NCBI GenBank assembly: GCA_023427085.1
Contig: JAEZBO010000143.1
Span: 1-5,231 of the forward strand
DNA from: Pseudomonadota bacterium
GTDB taxonomy: Bacteria > Pseudomonadota > Gammaproteobacteria > Burkholderiales > Burkholderiaceae_B
Length of the DNA: 5,231 nucleotides
Reading direction: 5' to 3'
Of the stretch, positions 1 through 4,614 are shown piece after piece (the first letter of the stretch is position 1; each line of letters starts with the position of its first letter). The notes below the pieces were generated by a model. That model searched no databases. It was not told where the DNA came from and saw nothing but the letters and a program-made list of their open reading frames with translations. A program made the position numbers and the translations under genes.

Positions 1-53
1 GCGCCAGCCGCCGGAGCGCCAGCCGCCGGCTGCGTGCGCACCACGCCGCTCAT
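1..53 (-). CDS. livG: N-terminus of LivG-type ABC transporter ATP-binding protein (partial)
   Basis: Only the first 17 codons are in the window; they read MSGVVRTQPAAGAPAAG and continue off the left edge. The ATG at 53-51 overlaps the TGA of the LivM-type gene in an ATGA junction. A good Shine-Dalgarno (GGAGG, 60-64) lies 6 nt upstream, so this is a real start. No ATPase motif (Walker A, signature) is within the window. The identity is inferred from the usual order of these operons: binding protein, LivH, LivM, LivG, LivF. The product would be a cytoplasmic ATPase that powers the importer. The visible N-terminus is low in complexity, with a five-residue Pro-Ala-Ala-Gly-Ala unit repeated in register. 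It probably precedes the folded nucleotide-binding domain. LivF could be next instead of LivG, but that is less usual. Confidence 0.7.
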   Translation of the reverse strand, partial: MSGVVRTQPAAGAPAAG

Positions 54-991
54 GGCCGGCCTCCGACGCGCGCGCGGCGCCAGCGCAGCCCGGCCACGCC
101 GTTGGGCGCCCACAGCACCACGGCCAGCAGCAACAGGCCCAGCGGCAGGTGCCAGTATTCGGTCCATTGCCGCAGGAACTCTTCGAGCAGCAGGATGATC
201 GCGGCGCCCACCACGCCGCCGTAGCGCATGCCGATGCCCCCGACGATGACCATGATCAGCAGGTTGGCCGACTGGGTCCAGTGCATCATGCCGGGCGACA
301 CGAACATATTGTGGTTGGCCAGCAGGCCGCCCGCCAGGCCGGCCAGGCAGCCCGACAGCACGAAGGCGGCCAGCTTCATGCGATAGACCGGATAACCCAG
401 CGCCAGCATGCGCGACTCGTTGGCGCGGATGCCGCGCAGCGCCGCCCCATAGTGCGAATCGACCAGCCGGCCATGGATGGCCAGGCACAGCACGAACAGC
501 GCCAGCACCACGTAATAGAAGCTGGTGTCGTGGCCCAGGTCGAGCGGCCCCAATTGGGCCGGGCTGTAAAGGTTCAGGCCGTCTTCGCCGCCATACTGGC
601 GCAGCGAGATGAACACGTAGAAGATCATCTGCGCGAACGCCAGCGTGATCATGATGAAGTAGACGCCATGCGTGCGCAGCGAGATCGCGCCGATCAGCAG
701 CGCCAGTACGCCGGCCAGCACCGCCGCGGCCGGCCACGCGATGGCCGCCTGCGTGATGCCGGCCTGCGACAGGATGCCGACCGCGTAGGCGCCGGCGCCG
801 AAGAAAGCCGCGTGGCCCAGCGCCACCATGCCGCCGTAGCCGAGGATGAAGTTCAGGCTGACCGCCGCCAGCGCGAAGATCAGCACGCGGCGCACGAACG
901 AGACATAGAACTCCAGCCCGGCCAGCGGCGCCAGCAGCGGAAACGCCAGCAGCAGCGCCAGCACCAGTCCGATACCGAGATGACGCCGCAT
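50..991 (-). CDS. livM: LivM-type branched-chain amino acid (HAAT) ABC transporter permease
   Basis: This 313-residue inner-membrane permease would form the translocation channel as a heterodimer with the LivH-type protein. About eight to nine hydrophobic segments are visible. The family signature GYGGMVALGHAAFFGAGAYA is at residues 51-70. The cytoplasmic coupling region that contacts the ATPase is at about 187-222 (GIRANESRMLALGYPVYRMK and onward). A late glycine-rich GGIGMRYGGVVGAA segment is at 251-264; many relatives have GT and GP in this motif, where M-R and G-G stand here. The chosen ATG at 991 gives a normal family length and N-terminus (MRRHLGIGLVLALLLAFPLL). It overlaps the LivH stop by one base (TGATG) and has a purine-rich AGGGGG just upstream. 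The frame stays open to 1225, but that extension is arginine-rich and lies inside livH, so it is not used. The stop overlaps the next gene in ATGA. The transported substrate cannot be read from the permease. Confidence 0.95.
   Translation of the reverse strand: MRRHLGIGLVLALLLAFPLLAPLAGLEFYVSFVRRVLIFALAAVSLNFILGYGGMVALGHAAFFGAGAYAVGILSQAGITQAAIAWPAAAVLAGVLALLIGAISLRTHGVYFIMITLAFAQMIFYVFISLRQYGGEDGLNLYSPAQLGPLDLGHDTSFYYVVLALFVLCLAIHGRLVDSHYGAALRGIRANESRMLALGYPVYRMKLAAFVLSGCLAGLAGGLLANHNMFVSPGMMHWTQSANLLIMVIVGGIGMRYGGVVGAAIILLLEEFLRQWTEYWHLPLGLLLLAVVLWAPNGVAGLRWRRARVGGRP
60..64 (-). promoter_or_regulatory. Ribosome binding site for the LivG-type gene
   Basis: On the minus strand this reads GGAGG, 6 nt before the ATG at 53. 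It lies inside the last codons of the LivM-type gene. It is the main evidence that the short reading frame running off the left edge is a true gene start, and it would support coupled re-initiation after LivM terminates. Confidence 0.7.
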
Positions 992-1914
992 CAACGCCCC
1001 CTGACCGAAAATAGGCCGGCCGGCCGCAGCACCAGCACCGCGGCCATCAGCACGTAGATCGACACGGCCGCCAGCGTCGGTCCGACGCTCGATGCCACCG
1101 CGGGCGAGAACAGCTCGCGCAGCAGCGTCGGCAGAAAGGCCCGGCCGGCCGTGTCGACCATGCCGACCAGCAGCGCGCCGACGAAGGCGCCGCGCACCGA
1201 ACCGATGCCGCCGATGACGATGCACACCAGCACCAGGATCAGGATCTCCTCGCCCATGCCGGCCTGCACCGCCGTCACCGGGCCGAGCAGCGCGCCGGCG
1301 ACCGCCGACAGCATCGCACCGAGCACGAACACACCCATGAACAGCACCGGCACCCGCACGCCCATCAGCATCGCCATCTGCCGGTTCGATGCGCCCGCGC
1401 GCACCAGCACGCCGGCCCGCGTGTGCGAGACGAAACCGTACAGCCCCAGCGCCAGCAGCAGGCCGACCGCGATGATCAGCAGCCGGTAGGCCGGGTACAT
1501 CAGGTCGGGCAGGATGCGCACCGGACCGGCCAGCGCGGCCGGCAGGTTGAACATCATCGGCGCCGGGCCCCAGACCATCTTGATCAGGTCGTTGGCGATC
1601 AGCACGATCGCGAAGGTGGCCAGCACCTGCGCCAGATGGTCGCGGCCGTACAGGCGCCGCATCAGCACGCGCTCGAGCAGCAGCCCGGCCAGGCCGGTGA
1701 CCAGCGCCGCCAGCAGCACCGCGGCGACGAACGAGCCCGAGCGCTGCATGGTCTCGGCCGCCACGTAGGCGCCGGCCATGTACAGCGAGCCATGCGCCAG
1801 GTTCAGCACGTCCATGATGCCGAACACCAGCGTCAGGCCCGCGGCGATCAGGAACAGCATCAGGCCGAACTGCAGGCCGTTGAGGAACTGCTCGAACAGC
1901 AGCGTCGTGCTCAC
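991..1914 (-). CDS. livH: LivH-type branched-chain amino acid (HAAT) ABC transporter permease
   Basis: This 307-residue inner-membrane permease is the partner of the LivM-type protein. Family features are clear. The N-terminus reads STTLLFEQFLNGLQFGLMLF. The motif NLAHGSLYMAGAY is at residues 38-50. The coupling region RAGASNRQMAMLMGV is at about 172-186 and runs into a GAMLSAVAGALLGP helix. The glycine-rich GGIGSVRGAFVGALLVG is at 235-251, and the C-terminus ends LRPAGLF. About eight hydrophobic segments are visible. The start is GTG at 1914-1912; no ATG gives this conserved N-terminus. The open frame above it, to 2244, is out of frame with and inside the binding-protein gene. Thirty-one nt separate it from the binding-protein stop, and this gap contains a GC hairpin overlapping the only Shine-Dalgarno-like run. 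The stop forms TGATG with the LivM start. Expression is expected as part of one operon with the binding protein. Confidence 0.95.
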   Translation of the reverse strand: MSTTLLFEQFLNGLQFGLMLFLIAAGLTLVFGIMDVLNLAHGSLYMAGAYVAAETMQRSGSFVAAVLLAALVTGLAGLLLERVLMRRLYGRDHLAQVLATFAIVLIANDLIKMVWGPAPMMFNLPAALAGPVRILPDLMYPAYRLLIIAVGLLLALGLYGFVSHTRAGVLVRAGASNRQMAMLMGVRVPVLFMGVFVLGAMLSAVAGALLGPVTAVQAGMGEEILILVLVCIVIGGIGSVRGAFVGALLVGMVDTAGRAFLPTLLRELFSPAVASSVGPTLAAVSIYVLMAAVLVLRPAGLFSVRGR

Positions 1915-1916
1915 CG

Positions 1917-1934
1917 GCCCGCCCCCGCGCGGGC
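1917..1934 (-). promoter_or_regulatory. Short GC hairpin between binding-protein gene and livH
   Basis: Arms GCCCGC and GCGGGC (1917-1922 and 1929-1934) form a 6-bp stem with a 6-nt loop in the 31-nt gap. The only purine-rich run before the livH GTG lies in the loop and one arm. Such a structure could protect the 3' end of the binding-protein message and lower livH translation, which would suit the excess of binding protein over permease usual in ABC importers. The base pairing is seen; the role is inferred. In DNA this rich in GC, short stems arise by chance. Confidence 0.35.
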
Positions 1935-1945
1935 GGTTGCGGACA

Positions 1946-3109
1946 TCAAAGCTTGCATTGGCCGGCGAACACGTCCTGGTAGTTGTCGTAGACGGTGCCG
2001 ACCAGCTTGTTGGTGATGCGGCCGTCGCTGCCCTTGGCCACTTCGCGCACGTAGTAGTTCTGGATCGGGTAGTTGTTGTTGCCGTACTGGAACTTGCCGC
2101 GCACCGATTCGAAGTCGGCGTTCTTGAGCGCCTTGCGCACCGCTTCGCGATCGCTCGCGCCGCCAGCCTGGCGCACCGCGGCATCGATCGCCATGATGAC
2201 GTCGTAGGCCTGCGCCGCGTACATCGACGGCATGCGGCCGCCATAGGCCGCGCGGAAGGTCTCGACGAAGCGCCGGTTGGCCGGCACGTCCAGGTCGTGG
2301 GCCCATTGCGAGGTGTTGAGCATGCCCACCATCGGGTCGCCGACCGCCTGGATCACGTCCTCGTCGGCCGAGAAGCCGGGGCCGATCAGCGTGATCGACT
2401 GGTTCAGGCCGGCCGCGACGAACTGCTTGACGAAGTTGATGCCCATGCCGCCCGGCAGGAAGATGTAGACCGCTTCGGGGGCCGCGGCGCGGATCTGCGC
2501 GATCTCGGCGGCGTAGTCGATCTGGCCCAGGCGGGTATAGAGCTCTTGCACCACCGGCGCCTGGTAGCCGGCCTTGAAGCCGTTGAGCGCGTCCTTGCCG
2601 GCCGGATAGTCGGGCGCCATGATGAAGAGCTTCTTGTGGCCGCGATCGGCCGCGACCTTGCCGGCCGCCGAATGGATCGCGTCGTTCTGGTAGGCCTGGC
2701 CGAACCAGTAGGCATTGCACTGCGCGCCGGCCAACTGGCTGGGGCCGGGGTTGTTCGACAGGAACGGCACCTTGGCGCCGAACAGCACCGGGCCGACCGC
2801 CAACGCGACATTCGAGCCGATCGGGCCGGTGAAGAAATCGATGCGGTCGCGCTGCACGTAGCGGTTGACCAGCTGGCGCGCCTGATCGGGGCTGCCGCCC
2901 ATGTCGGTCTGCAGGAACTCGGCGGGCTGGCCGCCCAGCTTGCCGTCGAGCTGCTTGATCGCGAGATTGAAGCCGTCGCGGGCTTCGGCGCCCAGCGCCG
3001 CGAAGGGGCCCGACAGGTCGTTGGCGATGCCAACCTTGACGACGCCTTGGGCCGCCGCGCACAGCGGCAGCAGCAAGGCCAGGATGGCCGCCGGCTTGAT
3101 CAGACGCAT
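1946..3109 (-). CDS. Periplasmic substrate-binding protein of a HAAT-family ABC importer
   Basis: This is a 387-residue secreted type I periplasmic binding protein (Peripla_BP_6 / LivJ-like fold) that captures the ligand and delivers it to the LivHM-type channel. A signal peptide is clear: MRLIK, a hydrophobic core (AAILALLLPL), then CAAA-Q with likely cleavage after Ala20. The mature start VVKVGIANDLSGPFAALGAE (23-42) is the classic first strand and loop. Other landmarks are FFTGPIGSNVALAVGPVL (92-109), SNNPGPSQLAGAQCN (118-132), PDYPAGKDALNGFKAGY (166-182), a YIFLPGGMGINFVKQF segment (215-230) and AAQAYDVIMAIDAAV (298-312). From memory, the NPGPSQLAGAQCN and LPGGMG.NFVKQ blocks resemble binding proteins near aromatic-acid degradation genes (the Nba-like group of 2-nitrobenzoate pathways) more than leucine binders. 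The ligand is therefore uncertain. Cys131 and Cys385 are the only cysteines in the mature protein. The ATG at 3109 has a strong Shine-Dalgarno; the open frame up to 3253 lacks secretory character. Confidence 0.92.
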   Translation of the reverse strand: MRLIKPAAILALLLPLCAAAQGVVKVGIANDLSGPFAALGAEARDGFNLAIKQLDGKLGGQPAEFLQTDMGGSPDQARQLVNRYVQRDRIDFFTGPIGSNVALAVGPVLFGAKVPFLSNNPGPSQLAGAQCNAYWFGQAYQNDAIHSAAGKVAADRGHKKLFIMAPDYPAGKDALNGFKAGYQAPVVQELYTRLGQIDYAAEIAQIRAAAPEAVYIFLPGGMGINFVKQFVAAGLNQSITLIGPGFSADEDVIQAVGDPMVGMLNTSQWAHDLDVPANRRFVETFRAAYGGRMPSMYAAQAYDVIMAIDAAVRQAGGASDREAVRKALKNADFESVRGKFQYGNNNYPIQNYYVREVAKGSDGRITNKLVGTVYDNYQDVFAGQCKL

Positions 3110-3119
3110 GGTGTTTCCG

Positions 3120-3125
3120 CTCCTT
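3120..3125 (-). promoter_or_regulatory. Strong ribosome binding site for the binding-protein gene
   Basis: On the minus strand this reads AAGGAG, 10 nt before the ATG at 3109. It is the best Shine-Dalgarno in the window. It fixes the start at the signal peptide and fits a binding protein made in larger amounts than the permeases. Confidence 0.8.
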
Positions 3126-3277
3126 GGAATATTGGCTTTGTTCTGGGGCGCCGGGCGTGGCGCGGGCGCCGCGATGACGTCGCGGCCCGCGGCCGCCATC
3201 GCCGAACGCACGCGCGACAGTACCCGAGATTGCCGCCCCGCTGCAAGACGCACGACGCCCCGACACCAGCCCGGGCG

Positions 3278-3299
3278 CCGCGGGCGGCGCGGCCCGCGG
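3278..3299. repeat. GC-rich inverted repeat, 8-bp arms
   Basis: The arms CCGCGGGC (3278-3285) and GCCCGCGG (3292-3299) are perfect reverse complements around a 6-nt spacer. No T-run follows on either strand, so it is not an intrinsic terminator. It would fold in the leader of the leftward importer mRNA if transcription starts in the AT island. It could be a regulator site, a leader structure, or a chance product of base composition. Confidence 0.4.
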
Positions 3300-3333
3300 G
3301 TCTGCCGGCGCCAGGTCGAGCGTCGCTGCGCGA

Positions 3334-3362
3334 CTTATTTTTGCAACGTTATTACATTACAA
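3334..3362 (-). promoter_or_regulatory. Possible leftward promoter for the ABC importer operon
   Basis: Read on the minus strand, TTGTAA (3362-3357) is followed after 17 nt by AATAAG (3339-3334). Each matches the sigma-70 consensus hexamer at 4 of 6 positions. This is the only markedly AT-rich stretch upstream of the binding-protein gene, but it lies about 225 bp from the start codon. A closer promoter with poor consensus cannot be excluded. Confidence 0.3.
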
Positions 3363-3363
3363 T
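3335..3363 (+). promoter_or_regulatory. Possible rightward promoter for the DUF1624-porin operon
   Basis: A good -10 hexamer, TACAAT (3358-3363), matches 5 of 6 consensus positions. The hexamer 17 nt upstream, TTATTT (3335-3340), is a poor -35 and only shares the leading TT. Initiation would fall near 3370, giving a leader of about 75 nt that contains the 3413-3430 hairpin. The weak -35 and the overlapping palindrome suggest an activator or repressor may act here; that part is inference. Confidence 0.45.
3343..3360. promoter_or_regulatory. Imperfect AT-rich palindrome, candidate operator
   Basis: GCAACGTTATTACATTAC matches its own reverse complement at 12 of 18 positions, centred at 3351/3352. 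It overlaps the putative -10 of the rightward promoter and the spacer of the leftward one. From memory it resembles the AT-rich inverted repeats bound by Fur-superfamily repressors such as Zur (about 15 of 18 to a GTAATGTTATAACATTAC-type site). TetR- or MarR-type sites can look similar. The symmetry is seen; the regulator is a guess. Confidence 0.35.
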
Positions 3364-3412
3364 CATGGCGGCGCGGCACCGTCGTCGCGCCACCCGCATC
3401 TTCGCTCCCTCA

Positions 3413-3439
3413 CGCCGCCTCCGGGCGGCGCCGCTTTTT
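3413..3439 (+). promoter_or_regulatory. Leader hairpin with UCCG tetraloop and T-run (possible attenuator)
   Basis: A perfect 7-bp GC stem (CGCCGCC 3413-3419, GGCGGCG 3424-3430) closes a TCCG loop, making a c(UNCG)g tetraloop, an unusually stable RNA fold. CCGC and then five T's (3435-3439) follow, and the ATG starts at 3445. It resembles an intrinsic terminator, though the T-run is short and spaced 4 nt from the stem. It may instead limit ribosome access. An alternative 10-bp palindrome (3425-3434) competes with it. Confidence 0.4.
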
Positions 3440-3444
3440 CGATC

Positions 3445-4614
3445 ATGTCCACACCGCTCGCCACCCCGCCTGCCGCCCCGGCCCGCCTGCTGTCGATCGA
3501 CGCCCTGCGCGGCCTGGTCATCGTCATCATGCTGCTGGACCACGTCCGCGAAACCTTCTACCTGCATCACCAGGTCGGCGATCCGATGGACGTTGCGGCC
3601 ACCGCGCCCGAGCTGTTCTTCTCGCGCCTGCTGGCCCACCTGTGCGCGCCGGTGTTCGTGCTGCTGACCGGCCTGTCGGCCTGGCTATACGGCCAGAAGG
3701 CCGGCTCGCGGGCACAGGTGTCCGCGTTCCTGGCCAAGCGCGGCCTGTTCCTGGTGCTGCTGGAAGTGACGCTGGTCAACTTCGCCTGGACCTTCCAGTT
3801 TCCGCCCACGGTGGTCTACCTGCAGGTCATCTGGGTGATCGGTCTGTCGATGCTGGCGCTGGCCGCGCTGGTATGGCTGCCGCGCCCGCTGCTGGTGCTG
3901 CTGGGCGTCGCGCTGGTGGCCGGCCATAACCTGCTCGACGGCGTGCAGTTCGCCGCCGGTCACTGGATGCACGTGCCATGGGCGATCCTGCACGACCGCG
4001 GCTGGCTCGACGTCAGCGACGGCTTGCGGCTGCGCACCTCGTATCCGCTGCTGCCGTGGATCGGCGTGATCGCGCTCGGTTATGCCGCCGGACCGTGGTT
4101 CGCCGCCACGGTGCCGGCCAGCTGGCGCCTGCCGCGGCTGGCCTTCGCGGGCCTGGCCGCGCTGCTCGGCTTCGTGCTGCTGCGCGCGCTCAATGGTTAT
4201 GGCCAGTCGCAGAAGTGGCTGTCCGACGCCGAGGGCCTGGCCAGCCTGATGAGTTTCGTCAACGTCACCAAGTATCCGCCCTCGCTGCTGTTCCTGCTGC
4301 TGACGCTGGGCGCCGGCCTGCTGTTGCTGGCGGCCACCGAACGGGCCGGTCAGGCCCGCTGGGTGCGGGGGCTGTGCGTGTTCGGCGCCGCGCCGATGTT
4401 CTTCTACCTGCTGCACCTGTACGTGCTCAAGTTCCTGGCTCTGGCGGCCGAACGGATCTGGGGGCTGAACCAGGGCGACTATGTCGGCGTCGATGGCGTC
4501 GGCGCCGTCTGGCTGATCGCCGCGTTGCTGGCGCTGGCGCTGTATTGGCCGGTGCGCTGGTTCGGCCGCCTGAAGGCGCGCCGCCGCGACATCGCCTGGC
4601 TGAAGTATCTGTGA
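3445..4614 (+). CDS. DUF1624 / HGSNAT-like multi-pass membrane protein, putative acyltransferase
   Basis: This 389-residue inner-membrane protein has about ten hydrophobic segments and belongs to the DUF1624 family. That family is related to the catalytic domain of heparan-alpha-glucosaminide N-acetyltransferase, which moves acetyl groups across a membrane. The signature RLLSIDALRGLVIVIMLLDH (14-33) followed by VRETF is at the N-terminus. Further family blocks are RLLAHLCAPVFVLLTGLSAW (61-80), a GHNLLD segment (160-165), YPLLPWIGVIALGYAAGPWF (200-219), VTKYPPSLLFLLLTLG (274-289), PMFFYLLHLYVLK (317-329) and the terminal D-x-x-WL-x-YL. His33, His65, His161 and His324 are candidates for a catalytic or acyl-carrying role, but I cannot assign which. 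Bacterial substrates are mostly unknown; a cell-envelope glycan or lipid is plausible. The ATG at 3445 is the first in frame downstream of the putative promoter and has no recognisable Shine-Dalgarno. Its stop overlaps the porin start (GTGA). Confidence 0.9.
   Translation: MSTPLATPPAAPARLLSIDALRGLVIVIMLLDHVRETFYLHHQVGDPMDVAATAPELFFSRLLAHLCAPVFVLLTGLSAWLYGQKAGSRAQVSAFLAKRGLFLVLLEVTLVNFAWTFQFPPTVVYLQVIWVIGLSMLALAALVWLPRPLLVLLGVALVAGHNLLDGVQFAAGHWMHVPWAILHDRGWLDVSDGLRLRTSYPLLPWIGVIALGYAAGPWFAATVPASWRLPRLAFAGLAALLGFVLLRALNGYGQSQKWLSDAEGLASLMSFVNVTKYPPSLLFLLLTLGAGLLLLAATERAGQARWVRGLCVFGAAPMFFYLLHLYVLKFLALAAERIWGLNQGDYVGVDGVGAVWLIAALLALALYWPVRWFGRLKARRRDIAWLKYL

Larger units (their letters stand above)
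3110..3444. other. Divergent intergenic region between ABC importer and DUF1624-porin operons
   Basis: These 335 bp separate two divergently transcribed units. I see no credible protein gene: frames crossing it are arginine/alanine-rich products of GC bias. From left to right it holds the importer's Shine-Dalgarno (3120-3125); a small AT-leaning patch (3126-3143); about 180 bp of very GC-rich sequence with an inverted repeat (3278-3299); the AT-rich island with palindrome and promoter-like hexamers (about 3333-3366); and a GC hairpin plus T-run (3413-3439) before the rightward ATG. If the leftward promoter lies in the AT island, the importer mRNA has a leader of more than 200 nt. No tRNA, riboswitch, CRISPR repeat or insertion-sequence end was recognised. 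Confidence 0.75.

Noticed and set aside
149..1057. Plus-strand open frame opposite livM
   Set aside because: The Gln/His/Arg/Asp-rich translation is typical antisense shadow of a GC-rich membrane-protein gene, with no domain or ribosome binding site.
3041..3109. Lipoprotein signal at Cys17 of the binding protein
   Set aside because: The residues before the cysteine are L-P-L, and a lipobox needs Gly, Ala or Ser directly before the Cys; AAA-Q fits ordinary signal peptidase.
3110..3253. N-terminal extension of the binding protein to an ATG at 3253
   Set aside because: The extension is Arg/Ala-rich and would bury the signal peptide; AAGGAG directly precedes the ATG at 3109.
1911..3266. Alternative minus-strand frame of 451 codons over the binding-protein gene
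   Set aside because: It overlaps the true frame along its whole length, is Arg/Gly-rich without motifs, and lacks a signal peptide; the competing frame has clear family blocks.
3413..3439. Treating the hairpin plus T-run as a confirmed terminator of an upstream rightward transcript
   Set aside because: No rightward gene lies upstream within the window, the T-run is only five bases and is separated from the stem by four bases, so only a leader-element call is supportable.
1778..3667. Very long plus-strand open frame (629 codons) opposite livH, the binding-protein gene and the intergenic region
   Set aside because: It is antisense to well-recognised genes. Its translation is a low-complexity Arg/Ala/Asp/Val/Leu mix with no domain, as expected on the opposite strand of GC-rich genes.
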